NCBI GenBank assembly: GCA_902784965.1
Contig: CACZWU010000006.1
Location: forward strand, 1 to 51,205
Reading direction: 5' to 3'
DNA: 51,205 nt
From: an uncultured Bacteroidia bacterium
GTDB lineage: Bacteria > Bacteroidota > Bacteroidia > Bacteroidales > UBA932
Each line of letters starts with the position of its first letter. Positions within the stretch are counted from its first letter, which is position 1. Shown here one piece after another: positions 25,768 to 34,371 of the stretch. Below the pieces are notes generated by a model, which did not search any database, had not been told where the DNA came from, and saw nothing but the letters and a program-made list of their open reading frames with translations. Both the position numbers and the translations under genes were made by a program.

Positions 25768-26685
25768 TTAGTTGCAGGAGGATTCGTCGGCGCAGGGATG
25801 GCCTTCCTTTTCGGTTTCGAGGGTGGCGTGCTGGATGCCGGCCTTGCGCAGGGCGTGCTTGACGTCGTGGACGATGGCCTCGGCATCGCTTTCCGGAGCG
25901 ACGACCAGATGGGCAGTCAGCGCTGTTTCCGTAGTGCTGATGGGCCATATATGGAGGTGATGCACGCTGCAAACGCCCTCAGTGTCTTGCATTTGCTGCA
26001 GGATCTCATCGGGATGGATGCCCTCCGGGACGGCGTCCATGCTCATGCGGACGCTTTCCGCAAGCAGTTGCCAGGTGCTGACCAGGATGACGACAGCGAT
26101 GACAATGCCGATGACAGGATCGATGAACGTCCAGCCGGTGATCGAGATGACGATGCCTGACACAACCACGCCGACAGACACCAGCGTGTCGGCGGCCATG
26201 TGCAGGAAGGCGCCACGGGTGTTGATGTCGTTTTTCCGATGCCGCATCAGCAGCCAGGCCGTCAGGCCGTTGAGGATAATACCCACACCAGCCGTCCAGG
26301 CTACAGCCCCGCCGTCGATGGCGACCGGATTGCGCAACTTATGGATACTCTCCACAATAATGGCACCTACGGCCACCAGCAGGATGACGGCATTGAGGAG
26401 TGAAATCAGGATGGAACCCTTCTTGTAACCATAAGTGAACTTTCCGGTACTGTGCGAGGTAGCCAGCCGGAAGGCAATCAAGGCAAGCACCAGCGAAAAG
26501 ACGTCGCTGAGGTTATGCCCCGCATCGGACAGCAGGCCCAGGGAACCCTTCCATAAGCCAACGCCCGCCTCGACCAGCACAAATGTCAGATTCAAAGCGA
26601 TGGAAATCCAATAGATGCCCCGCAGAGACGCCACGTCTTGCGCCGCCTCCGCGTGATGATTGTGATGATGATGCTCGTGTTCCAT
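25768..26685 (-). CDS. Cation diffusion facilitator (CDF) metal efflux transporter
   Basis: Exports Zn2+, Co2+ or similar divalent metals across the inner membrane in exchange for protons. The start is placed at ATG 26685 because a promoter element covers 26695-26702, making the longer frame to 26697 impossible. The protein opens with a histidine-rich tail (MEHEHHHHNHHAE), then six TM helices with metal-site residues in SDAGHNLSDV (TM2) and HMAADTLVS (TM5), which fits the ZitB/CzcD group. A C-terminal cytoplasmic domain contains VHHLHIWPISTTETALTAHLV. Length 305. It converges with the flavoprotein gene, leaving 8 bases between stops. Confidence 0.94.
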   Translation of the reverse strand: MEHEHHHHNHHAEAAQDVASLRGIYWISIALNLTFVLVEAGVGLWKGSLGLLSDAGHNLSDVFSLVLALIAFRLATSHSTGKFTYGYKKGSILISLLNAVILLVAVGAIIVESIHKLRNPVAIDGGAVAWTAGVGIILNGLTAWLLMRHRKNDINTRGAFLHMAADTLVSVGVVVSGIVISITGWTFIDPVIGIVIAVVILVSTWQLLAESVRMSMDAVPEGIHPDEILQQMQDTEGVCSVHHLHIWPISTTETALTAHLVVAPESDAEAIVHDVKHALRKAGIQHATLETEKEGHPCADESSCN

Positions 26686-26694
26686 ATTCAACGG

Positions 26695-26702
26695 CAAAGA
26701 TA
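26695..26702 (-). promoter_or_regulatory. CDF transporter promoter -7 element
   Basis: Minus-strand TATCTTTG fits TAnnTTTG and ends 9 bases before the ATG, predicting a leader of only a few bases. It excludes the upstream TTG at 26697 as a start. Confidence 0.65.
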
Positions 26703-26754
26703 GTGTGAATTCCGATGCCCGTCCATCCCCATTTGTAGGGAAAGAAAAAAATGC

Positions 26755-27384
26755 CTACCAGCGGTCGTAGTGGATGTTGTCGGGATTCCACTTGTCTTTC
26801 GGTTCGGGTTGCTCGGCAGGAACGCCGACCGGGACGATAGCCAGCGGCGTCACGTTCGCAGGGATGTCCAGATAGGCCCGGATGCGTTCGACGATACGCT
26901 CGGTCGGGTAGCAGGAGAGCCACACAGCGCCCAGGTCAAGGGCCGTAGCTGCCAGCAGCAAGTTCTCGGTGGCAGCCGAGCAGTCTTCGAACCAGTATTT
27001 GTTGGGGCGTTCGACCATTTCGACTCCTTCTTCGGCGTCGTGGGGCTTGACCATGCGGGTGGTCTCGCCGCAGACGACGATGACCGCGCCGGCCGTAGTG
27101 ACCATCTTTTTGTGGACTTCTCCCTGATACAAACCCGCCTTGATTTCGTCATCCGTGATGACGATGAAACGCCAGGGACGGATGTCGACAGCTGTCGGCG
27201 CGGCCATCGCTGCGTCGAGCAGCGTGTTGATCTGTTCTTCGGTAAGTTTCTCTCCCGTAAAACTCCGGATGCTGGTCCGGGCTTTGATGACTTCCAGTGC
27301 GCCTTTTTCTTTCGGTGCTTCGTTCTTGCAGCAAGCTGTTGTCATCATCAAAACGGCTGTGCATATCAACAAAAGTTGTTTCAT
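26755..27384 (-). CDS. Nitroreductase-family flavoprotein with lipoprotein signal
   Basis: FMN-dependent NAD(P)H oxidoreductase fold. The family core is clear: ARTSIRSFTGEKLTEEQINTLLDAAMAAPTAVDIRPWRFIVI, then AATENLLLAATALDLGAVWLSCYP and PLAIVPVGVPAEQP. The N terminus MKQLLLICTAVLMMTTACCKN reads as a lipoprotein signal (Cys18 or 19), so the enzyme should be anchored outside the cytoplasm, which is unusual because most relatives are cytosolic. The gene lies 28 bases downstream of the TPR-LuxR regulator on the same strand with no promoter element between, so the two are probably co-transcribed. Electron donor and substrate are unknown. Confidence 0.88.
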   Translation of the reverse strand: MKQLLLICTAVLMMTTACCKNEAPKEKGALEVIKARTSIRSFTGEKLTEEQINTLLDAAMAAPTAVDIRPWRFIVITDDEIKAGLYQGEVHKKMVTTAGAVIVVCGETTRMVKPHDAEEGVEMVERPNKYWFEDCSAATENLLLAATALDLGAVWLSCYPTERIVERIRAYLDIPANVTPLAIVPVGVPAEQPEPKDKWNPDNIHYDRW

Positions 27385-27412
27385 GGTTCTTGCCTCTTCT
27401 GGTGAATATTTG

Positions 27413-28876
27413 CTATAGGATTCCCATTTCCGTCGCCTTGTGGATCATGTCCATCACATTCCGGACTTCCATCTTGGAATAGATACGCTGACGATGGGTA
27501 TTGACGGTGTGGACGCTCAAAAACAAACGTTCTGCAATCTGGGCGGCCGTCAGCCCTTCTGCACTGAGACGGATGATTTGGATTTCTCGTGCTGACAGCC
27601 CGATGTCTGCGATTTTCCGGCTTCGCTCGATCAGGAGATCGCCGACGTATTGTGCAACGTCCGTGTTGATTTCCTGCGCATTGCGTGCCAGCTCCTGGCA
27701 CTTCTTCCGGATCTCTTCCGGCGGGAGCGTTGCTGCGCTGGACGAAAGGCCGGCAATCTTGCCCGCCATCGTATTGGCCGGATTCTTCAAATCCTTGGAC
27801 AGGACTTCGATAATCTGCTCTTTGGCATCGCTCAGGCGCTGCAGTTCCGCACTGCGGCGACGGGCTTTGCGGAGGTAGATGGCAACGATGGCGAGGATGG
27901 CCCCGGCCAGCAGGAGAGCCAGGACGAGAAGTCCGATCTGGTAGCCCCGACGCTCGATTTCCCGCTCTTTTTCCTGCACCTCGAAACGGGTTTCCATCTC
28001 CTGCAGCGTTTCATCGGCTTTTTGCTGCATATACAACTGCATTTGATAAACATAGTCGTCGTGTGCCTCCTGCGCCTTTTCATATTCTCCCAGGCGCCCG
28101 TACAGGCGAACCAGCCGGTCGTCGAGGCTGGCAGCCGTGAGGTGGTCCGTCTCTTTCAAACCGGCCAGAACCTGTGTAAAGTAGAGAACGGCTTCCTCAT
28201 TGCGTTCGCCCTGCTGGAACCAGCGGGAGCGGAAGAGGATGCCGTTTCTGCGAAGACGCGGAATATCATAGGTCTCGGCCAACGACTGTCCTTTGTCCAG
28301 GTATTCCCCTGCCGTCTGATAGATGTGGGGATCGATGGGCTCGTTCCAGCGATTTTCATTGATATATAACGATGCAATCACGTAGCAGGCTTCGCATTGC
28401 TTCTCGTGGTCGTTCGTCTCCTCTGCCAGTGAAAGTGCCTCGAAGGCATACTCCAGTCCTTCCTCGTTTCTCCCGGTCTCGGGTGAAATCTCTGCATAGG
28501 AACAGAGTTTTGCTTTTGAAATCAGAATTCCCGCCAGTTCCTCCTTGAATCCGTTTACCCGCGCAAGCGTCTCCGCCTCGAGGACTTTGTCCCAGGCATC
28601 CGCATCCCGGCTGGTCATGATGTCGATGCCGGTGATGCAGTCGAGAGCCTGGACCCTGAGCAGTGGATTGTCTGCTGCATCGGCAATGGCCAGCGCCTCC
28701 AAAGCCTTTTCCATCGCCGCATCAAAATGCTGCGCATAGACATCCTCTCCGGCCTTCGCGAGCAAAGCGGTCGCTTTTTCGGTTTCCGCATTTCCGACCG
28801 CCCTGCTATCGGGTCGGCAGGAAGGCAAAAGCAGGCACAGGAAAAGGAAAATCAGGGGTAGAAACGCGTTTTTCAC
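27413..28876 (-). CDS. Membrane-tethered TPR/LuxR-type transcriptional regulator
   Basis: Probable one-component regulator spanning the inner membrane. The GTG start at 28876 begins a lipoprotein-like signal (LLLPSC, Cys20). A TPR-like helical array (about residues 25-290) faces the periplasm. One transmembrane helix follows near residues 309-333 (IGLLVLALLLAGAILAIVAIYL). The cytoplasmic part holds a coiled-coil segment resembling a histidine-kinase dimerisation domain, EVLSKDLKNPANTM, where the phosphoacceptor position is Lys361 instead of His. The C terminus is a LuxR helix-turn-helix (SAREIQIIRLSAEGLTAAQIAERLFLS..TVNTHRQRIYSKM). It is divergent from a secreted unknown protein and upstream of a nitroreductase gene. 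Confidence 0.88.
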   Translation of the reverse strand: MKNAFLPLIFLFLCLLLPSCRPDSRAVGNAETEKATALLAKAGEDVYAQHFDAAMEKALEALAIADAADNPLLRVQALDCITGIDIMTSRDADAWDKVLEAETLARVNGFKEELAGILISKAKLCSYAEISPETGRNEEGLEYAFEALSLAEETNDHEKQCEACYVIASLYINENRWNEPIDPHIYQTAGEYLDKGQSLAETYDIPRLRRNGILFRSRWFQQGERNEEAVLYFTQVLAGLKETDHLTAASLDDRLVRLYGRLGEYEKAQEAHDDYVYQMQLYMQQKADETLQEMETRFEVQEKEREIERRGYQIGLLVLALLLAGAILAIVAIYLRKARRRSAELQRLSDAKEQIIEVLSKDLKNPANTMAGKIAGLSSSAATLPPEEIRKKCQELARNAQEINTDVAQYVGDLLIERSRKIADIGLSAREIQIIRLSAEGLTAAQIAERLFLSVHTVNTHRQRIYSKMEVRNVMDMIHKATEMGIL

Positions 28877-28899
28877 AGTTTTTCAGTAGCTTCAATGCC

Positions 28900-28951
28900 C
28901 AAAATTACTGAAAAATCATTAATCCGGAGTCGTTGCCAGCGAGTAATTTTG
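28900..28951. promoter_or_regulatory. Mirrored divergent promoters with a 9-bp inverted repeat
   Basis: CAAAATTAC at 28900-28908 and GTAATTTTG at 28943-28951 form a perfect inverted repeat. Each half contains a TAATTTTG -7 element: minus strand for the TPR-LuxR regulator, plus strand for the secreted protein. They are separated by 34 bases. Confidence 0.7.
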
Positions 28952-28971
28952 CTCAACAAAACGATACAACG

Positions 28972-30081
28972 ATGAAACGATTTCAAATGATTGCCGGAAT
29001 GCTGGTGTCGATGGTCATCGCTCTGAGCGCGGGCATGGTCCCGTACGAACAGAAATTTGATGTGGATTATTCCAAAGCCCGCCACACGGATTGGAATTAT
29101 ACCTCGGGTGGCGCGACCGTAGAGGCGGACCTGGCTTATTGGATGAAGCGGCTGTCAGAATCGCTGGATGCAGAAGATCCTGACAAGGTGGACTACGAGG
29201 CGGCCTTTCGTCTGAATACAGGCAAGCCCAGTTTCGATTTTCTCGACAAGACCTATCATTTGTGGGATGGTGAGAAACTCACAGACTACGAAGCGGAGCA
29301 GTGGCAGTTTGAACGGAAGGAAGTACTGAAGCGTATGCAGCAGATCGAGGCAATCGGTCTTCCCGAAAGCCCCGACTACAGTGGCGATGACAAGGAAACC
29401 AAGGCCCGCAAACTGGGTCAGTATATGGTGACCAAAGCCAACGCCCAACTGGCCCGTGCGCTCAAGAGTGACAATCCCGCCACGCGCATGTTCCATTTTT
29501 ACCGTGCCTTCGGCAGTCTTTCGACGGGTGTGACGATGAAATGGACGAATGGCTCGGAAGAGGGCTTCTCCGAAATGGCCGACAACATGCAAAAACTCTA
29601 CAACGAACTTCCCGAAGAATATAGGATTGATTTCCCGGCCTCTTTTGACATCGCTTCTCTGCAGGCATTTGATGCAGAGCGCAAGGCTGCCGCAAAGGAG
29701 AAAAAGCCCAATGCCGAAATCCTGAAGATGAAGAAAGGTGCCCTTCTGACGCAATATCGTACGACCCAGGCCCAGGGAGACAAGCACGAAAACTTCACAG
29801 GCCACGTCGCCTGGCTGGAACAGGCCGTCAAGGACAACTGCCCGGAGTGGGGCAATCCCAAGGCGGCGCGTGTCTTCTCGGACTACAAAGTGGAAGTCAA
29901 TGCATTGGGCGTTCCTGTTTACCGCACGTTTACCGCGGAGGTGATCTGCGAAGACCAGGGCTTCACGGTTTGCCACGAAGTATATTTGAAACAGGATTAT
30001 GCGGGTGGCAAGTACGGCAACAGCGAGATCCGTCCCGGCGGACTCAAATGGAATGACCGTTGCACCATCGTCAGCAAATAG
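28972..30081 (+). CDS. Secreted protein of unknown function, 369 aa
   Basis: I do not recognise a family. The start is ATG 28972 because the promoter element at 28944-28951 lies inside the longer frame. The N terminus MKRFQMIAGMLVSMVIALSAG is a signal peptide without a convincing lipobox. The mature protein is charged and helical in the middle (residues about 60-270, many Lys, Glu and Ala). The C-terminal 70 residues look beta-rich, with three cysteines (in VICEDQGFTVCHEVYL and NDRCTIVSK). It has no enzyme motif I can name. It shares a mirrored promoter region with the membrane-tethered regulator, so it may be its target or partner. A terminator follows. Confidence 0.75.
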   Translation: MKRFQMIAGMLVSMVIALSAGMVPYEQKFDVDYSKARHTDWNYTSGGATVEADLAYWMKRLSESLDAEDPDKVDYEAAFRLNTGKPSFDFLDKTYHLWDGEKLTDYEAEQWQFERKEVLKRMQQIEAIGLPESPDYSGDDKETKARKLGQYMVTKANAQLARALKSDNPATRMFHFYRAFGSLSTGVTMKWTNGSEEGFSEMADNMQKLYNELPEEYRIDFPASFDIASLQAFDAERKAAAKEKKPNAEILKMKKGALLTQYRTTQAQGDKHENFTGHVAWLEQAVKDNCPEWGNPKAARVFSDYKVEVNALGVPVYRTFTAEVICEDQGFTVCHEVYLKQDYAGGKYGNSEIRPGGLKWNDRCTIVSK

Positions 30082-30129
30082 TTTCATGCCGCTGCAACGG
30101 AAACATCTGAACGACAAGCAGTAACGAAA

Positions 30130-30160
30130 AGTCCTCCCCTTCGTCACAAAGGGGAGGACT
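30130..30160. terminator. Strong stem-loop terminator after the secreted protein gene
   Basis: A perfect 12-bp stem AGTCCTCCCCTT/AAGGGGAGGACT (30130-30141 with 30149-30160) encloses a 7-base loop. The downstream tract AATTGTAATTT is only moderately T-rich. The rest of the gap to 30270 shows no gene. Confidence 0.75.
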
Positions 30161-30270
30161 AATTGTAATTTGCTAATTGTCAGATGCGTACATTGCAGCG
30201 AATAGGTTGGTTTAGCACATGATCAGCAGCAAAAATCCGAAATTGTTGCGTAATAACGGACAAATAGCGC

Positions 30271-30278
30271 TATTTTTG
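30271..30278 (+). promoter_or_regulatory. Promoter -7 element of the DUF3298-type lipoprotein gene
   Basis: TATTTTTG fits TAnnTTTG, with TTG at 30246-30248 at 22-bp spacing. It sits just before a TTG at 30281, which therefore is not the start codon. Confidence 0.6.
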
Positions 30279-30313
30279 TCTTGAAAAAGGGAAATAATCT
30301 AACTATCATACCT

Positions 30314-31084
30314 ATGAAACGCACTTTTGCCATTCTTATGGCAGCCCTTCTGTTGCTGCCTGCCTGCACCCAGGAAATCAAAACCGAAACCCTCAAACTC
30401 GACGAAGACATTCCGTTCCGCGAGGGCAGCGACAACAGCCTGAGTCTCGACCTTGACATTGACTTCCCCGTCTCCGGTTTTTCGAAAGACGCTCTGGAGG
30501 AAGTCCGCAGAACCATCCGGACCCACACGCTCGGAGAAAACTATACCGATTTCACCGGATCACTCGACGAGATGGGACAGTACTGGCGCGACGCAATGGT
30601 CGAGGACTATCTCATTTCCAACGAAGGGATGCTGGAGGAAATGGAGATGTCGGAAGAAGATGCCCCTTTCCTCAACTGGGGTTACGACTACAAGGGCGCT
30701 TTTGGGGAGCCTTACAAACAGTATGTCAATTACATCATCGACCAGTACCAGTATCTGGGCGGCGCCCACGGCATGTACGGCACCTTCCCGATTGTTTTCG
30801 ATACGAAGACCGGAGAGCGGATGGAATGGCAGGAACTGGTTCCCAACGTTTCGGAAGAACGGATGGCCGAACTGCTTCTCCAGCACCGCTTCGATGACCT
30901 GGATGAAGTGATCGACGAAGATGATCTGGATCGGGACAATATCTTCTTCTCCGACACCGTCGAACCCAGTCCCTGGTTTTCCGTCGACAAGGATGGCCTC
31001 ACCTTCTACTACCAGCCCTACGACCTGGCCCCTTACGTCTTCGGTATCATCACGATCCCCGTTCCCTGGGAAGAATTGAAGTAG
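30314..31084 (+). CDS. DUF3298/RsiV-type domain lipoprotein
   Basis: Function not established. The start ATG at 30314 follows a promoter element and begins a lipoprotein signal (MKRTFAILMAALLLLPAC, Cys18). The acidic mature protein carries YIIDQYQYLGGAHGMYGTFPIVFDTKTGERMEWQELV, the GGAHG.......D..TG signature shared by the DUF3298 module of RsiV-type anti-sigma factors and PdaC-like deacetylases. The C terminus (VDKDGLTFYYQPYDLAPYVFGIITIPVPWEELK) is the expected end of that module. In RsiV the module binds lysozyme; that role here would be speculative. It is followed after 6 bases by a permease gene. Confidence 0.82.
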   Translation: MKRTFAILMAALLLLPACTQEIKTETLKLDEDIPFREGSDNSLSLDLDIDFPVSGFSKDALEEVRRTIRTHTLGENYTDFTGSLDEMGQYWRDAMVEDYLISNEGMLEEMEMSEEDAPFLNWGYDYKGAFGEPYKQYVNYIIDQYQYLGGAHGMYGTFPIVFDTKTGERMEWQELVPNVSEERMAELLLQHRFDDLDEVIDEDDLDRDNIFFSDTVEPSPWFSVDKDGLTFYYQPYDLAPYVFGIITIPVPWEELK

Positions 31085-31090
31085 TTGAAA

Positions 31091-32530
31091 ATGAAGAAAG
31101 AGAAACAATACTCATCACCCTACAGCCTGGACGGACGGCTTCCGCTCCGCACGGCTGTGCCGCTGGGGCTGCAGCATGTACTGGCCATGTTCGTCGGCAA
31201 CTTGTCGCCCCTGCTCATGATCATGGGCATCTGTGGCATCACCGCCGGTGAAGGCTTGGGTGCGTTGCGCCTGACGCTGCTGCAGAACGCGATGATCGTT
31301 TCCGGTCTGGTGACCTTCATCCAGCTCTATCCGATCGGACCCATCGGCAGCCGCCTGCCGATCGTGATGGGCACTTCCTCGGGCTTTATCGGCATCTCCA
31401 GCACCATGGCCACCAGTATGATGGCGGGTGTAGCGGCAGGTGTCATCACCACTGACGCGCTGGCGGGCATTTATGCCTATGGCGCCATTATGGGCGCCTG
31501 CCTCATCGGCGGCGTGTTCGAAATGGGACTCGGCTTTTGCATCAAACGCCTGCGCAAGTTTTTTCCGCCGGTAGTCACGGGCACGGTCGTGATGGTCATC
31601 GGTTTCAGCCTCATCCCCGTCGGTGTCGGATTTTTCGGCGGCGGCAACGATGCGGCTGACTATGGTAGCGGGCCGAACTTGCTGCTGGGCTTCATCACCC
31701 TGGCTTCCATCCTGTTCTTCCAGTTTGGTTTCAAGGGCTTCCCTTCCATCGCGTCGGTGCTTCTCGGCATCGTCGTAGGCTATCTTGCCTCGCTGGTGAT
31801 GGGCTTCGTGCTGCCCACCACCTACTTGGATGCAGCCGGGAACACACAGTATTACGCGTACGTCACGCAATGGTCGCAGGTGGACAAGGCCCCCTGGTTC
31901 ACCCTCCCCAGTTTGCTTCCTGTCCATTTGCAGTTCAACGCCAAGGCCATCATTCCGATGTGCATAATGTTCATTGTCACAGCCATTGAAACGGTGGGCG
32001 ACACCTCGGGCGTCGCCGAGGGCGGTCTGGGCCGGGAGGCAACGGACAAGGAAATGGCCGGCGCTGTCATTGCCGACGGCTTCGGCTCGTCCCTGGCCAC
32101 GTTGTTCGGCGTGATGCCCAACACTTCGTTCAGCGAGAACGTCGGTCTGGTGAGCATGACCAAGGTGGTCAACCGTTTCGCCATCGCGACGGGCGCCGGG
32201 ATCCTCGTGCTTGCCGGTCTCTTCCCGAAATTGGGCGCCGTCATCTCCATTATGCCCCAGTCGGTCCTGGGCGGTGCGGCGGTCATCATGTTTGCCAGTA
32301 TCGTGCTTTCGGGTATCCAACTGATCACGAGAGAGCCGCTGGATGCCCGCAACACCACCATCGTGGCTGTTGCCCTTGGCGTCGGCTATGGCTTGAGCAT
32401 TACCACCTCCGTCCACGAGCAGATGCCGGTCTGGCTCACGTATCTCTTCGGCGGTGCCGGTATCGTCCCGGCCGCCCTGATTGCCATCATTTTGAATATC
32501 GTCCTTCCCAAGAAGAAGCAAGAGCCATAG
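31091..32530 (+). CDS. NCS2-family xanthine/uracil permease
   Basis: Proton- or sodium-coupled nucleobase importer of the inner membrane. The start is ATG 31091 (MKKEKQYSSPYSLDGRLPL) rather than the TTG six bases earlier. About 14 hydrophobic segments fill the 479 residues. The N-terminal PLGLQHVLAMFVGNLSPLL and the signature region IVTAIETVGDTSGVAEGGLGREATDKEMAGAVIADGFGSSLATLFGVMPNTSFSENVGLV are diagnostic. The QN/TSFSEN-type segment fits xanthine/urate members rather than uracil-specific ones, but the substrate is not certain. It converges with the GH2 gene, with 9 bases between stops and no visible terminator. Confidence 0.93.
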   Translation: MKKEKQYSSPYSLDGRLPLRTAVPLGLQHVLAMFVGNLSPLLMIMGICGITAGEGLGALRLTLLQNAMIVSGLVTFIQLYPIGPIGSRLPIVMGTSSGFIGISSTMATSMMAGVAAGVITTDALAGIYAYGAIMGACLIGGVFEMGLGFCIKRLRKFFPPVVTGTVVMVIGFSLIPVGVGFFGGGNDAADYGSGPNLLLGFITLASILFFQFGFKGFPSIASVLLGIVVGYLASLVMGFVLPTTYLDAAGNTQYYAYVTQWSQVDKAPWFTLPSLLPVHLQFNAKAIIPMCIMFIVTAIETVGDTSGVAEGGLGREATDKEMAGAVIADGFGSSLATLFGVMPNTSFSENVGLVSMTKVVNRFAIATGAGILVLAGLFPKLGAVISIMPQSVLGGAAVIMFASIVLSGIQLITREPLDARNTTIVAVALGVGYGLSITTSVHEQMPVWLTYLFGGAGIVPAALIAIILNIVLPKKKQEP

Positions 32531-32539
32531 GATAGAGAA

Positions 32540-34345
32540 CTACCTGAGACTACGGATCACCGCCTGGTTGATTTCGCGGATGCGGGGGATGTCTACTTTG
32601 TCGACGCGGCGGTCGTAGGTCATCAGGCCGTTGACTTCAATCTCCACGTCGGTGGTCTGGGTGTAGATGGCCGCTGAGAAGCCGCGGGCGACCATATCCT
32701 TGAGCTGGCGGGCGTATTTCACGTATTCGTCGGTTACTTCCGTCGGGCTGGTAAATTTGATGTAGCCCCAGTTGCGGTCGGGTGTCCAGAGATGTCCTTC
32801 CACCGGCATGCCGATGCCGCCGTATTCACCCAGCACGGTTACGCGTTTCGCATCGAAGAGATACATCTCGGGCTGCGGATAGTGGTGCAGGTCGAGGATG
32901 TCGCCGGCCGCCAGGAAGTGGTTGCCGCCGCTGGCCGCATTGACCAGGCGGGTGGGGTCGTGCTGCTTCGTCCAGCCGGCGATCTCGACGGTCTTGAACT
33001 GGCCCCAGCCCTCGTTGAAGGGAACCCAGACCACGATGCAAGGCTGGCTGTAGAACGCATCCATGACTTCCTGCCATTCCTTGCGCCAGTTGGCTTCAGA
33101 AGCGGCACTGCGGCTGCGTTCCACGCCGTCGTAGAGCTGGGTCATCTGCCAGGGCGAGGTCCAGTCGCCGCTGGGCATGTCCTGCCACACGAGGATACCG
33201 AGACGGTCGCAATGGTAGTACCAGCGCGCCGGCTCCACTTTCACGTGCTTGCGGATCAGGTTGAATCCCCAGTCCTTGGTTTTCTGCACGTCGAATGCCA
33301 GCGCCTCGTCGGTCGGGGCGGTGTAGAGGCCATCGGGCCACCAGCCCTGGTCGAGCGGGCCGTACATGAAGATCGGTTTTCCGTTGAGAGTCATCCGCAC
33401 GATGCCGTCCGGACCGGTGGCGGTGCCCACTTCGCGCAGGGCGCAGTAGCTGCGTACCCGGTCGACCGGTTTGCCGTCGACGAGCAGCGTGGCTTCCAGA
33501 TCATAGAGATAAGGGTCGTCAGGCGACCAGCAGCGGGCATCCGGAACGTGGATTTCCGCCTCGGTTCCGGCCAGCGCCCGGGCCGTGGCGACCGTACGCC
33601 CATCAGCCTTCAGACGGTATTCCAAAGTGCCGTGCTCCACGCCTTCTGCCTGGATGCGGAAACAGCTGGCGGTCAGGTCGGGGGTGGTGCGCAATCCGGC
33701 GATATGCTGCTGTGCCACAGGTTCCAGCCAGACGGTCTGCCAGATGCCCGTGACGGAGGTGTACCAGATGCCGCCGGGCTTGCTCACCTGCTTGCCACGG
33801 GGCTGGAATCCGCTGTCGGTGCCGTCCCAGACCCGCACGGTGAGCGTGTTTTCACCTGCCTGCAGGGCCTCGGTAATATCCATGCTGAAAGATGTGTAGC
33901 CGCCCGTATGTGAGCCTGCTTTCACTCCGTTGACCCAGATGTCGGCCCGCCAGTCCACTGCACCGAAGTGCAGCAGCACGCGCCGCCCCTTCCAGGATTT
34001 GGGCACGCTGAAGCGGCGCTGGTACCAAAGGTTGTTGTCCGGGCCGACCGTGCGTCCGACGCCCGACAGGCTCGATTCGATACAGAATGGCACGAGAATC
34101 TGCCCCTCTGCCTTCTCGAAAGTGGCATCGAGCGGTAGCACGGCATAGTCCCAGAGGCCGTTGAGGTTCATCCAGTCGTCGCGCTGCAGCAGCGGGCGGG
34201 GATATTCGGGCAGGGGAGCCTTGGGATCGACCTGGTCTGCCCAGGGGGTGCGGATGTGGCCGCCGGCAGGAGCCCAGGTCTGGGCTATGGTTGTCGCTGC
34301 GCAAAATAGCAGTACCGAAAGAAGGAGAAGTGCTGTTTTTTTCAT
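32540..34345 (-). CDS. Glycoside hydrolase family 2 enzyme (beta-galactosidase-like)
   Basis: Secreted retaining glycosidase, probably on beta-galactosides, glucuronides or mannosides. The start is ATG 34345 (MKKTALLLLSVLLFCAATTIAQ, signal peptide); the longer frame to 34504 would cross the promoter and the neighbouring gene. The order is jelly-roll sugar-binding domain (LNGLWDYAVLP; RRVLLHFGAVDWRADIWVNGVKAGSHTGGYTSFSMDIT), Ig-like domain, then the TIM barrel. The acid/base is Glu445 in PFNEGWGQF and the probable nucleophile Glu507 in LGEYGG. At 601 residues it is a short three-domain GH2. It is divergent from an aldose 1-epimerase gene, pointing to galactoside use. Confidence 0.92.
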   Translation of the reverse strand: MKKTALLLLSVLLFCAATTIAQTWAPAGGHIRTPWADQVDPKAPLPEYPRPLLQRDDWMNLNGLWDYAVLPLDATFEKAEGQILVPFCIESSLSGVGRTVGPDNNLWYQRRFSVPKSWKGRRVLLHFGAVDWRADIWVNGVKAGSHTGGYTSFSMDITEALQAGENTLTVRVWDGTDSGFQPRGKQVSKPGGIWYTSVTGIWQTVWLEPVAQQHIAGLRTTPDLTASCFRIQAEGVEHGTLEYRLKADGRTVATARALAGTEAEIHVPDARCWSPDDPYLYDLEATLLVDGKPVDRVRSYCALREVGTATGPDGIVRMTLNGKPIFMYGPLDQGWWPDGLYTAPTDEALAFDVQKTKDWGFNLIRKHVKVEPARWYYHCDRLGILVWQDMPSGDWTSPWQMTQLYDGVERSRSAASEANWRKEWQEVMDAFYSQPCIVVWVPFNEGWGQFKTVEIAGWTKQHDPTRLVNAASGGNHFLAAGDILDLHHYPQPEMYLFDAKRVTVLGEYGGIGMPVEGHLWTPDRNWGYIKFTSPTEVTDEYVKYARQLKDMVARGFSAAIYTQTTDVEIEVNGLMTYDRRVDKVDIPRIREINQAVIRSLR

Positions 34346-34371
34346 ACCTTTGGAATTGTCTATCAAAATTA
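34345..34371. promoter_or_regulatory. Overlapping divergent promoters, GH2 and aldose epimerase
   Basis: Plus-strand TACCTTTG (34345-34352) serves the epimerase and begins on the GH2 start codon. Minus-strand TAATTTTG (34364-34371) serves GH2, with a TTTG at 34391-34394 (19-bp spacing) inside the epimerase gene. Only 34 bases separate the two start codons. Confidence 0.65.

Noticed and set aside
26685-26697. Longer start for the CDF transporter
   Set aside because: The upstream TTG lies within the TATCTTTG promoter element.
30130-30160. Hairpin after the secreted protein gene as another mobile palindrome
   Set aside because: It lacks the conserved blocks of the nested element and is well explained as a terminator.
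31115-32521. 468-codon open frame opposite the NCS2 permease gene
   Set aside because: Highly charged antisense shadow of a membrane protein gene.
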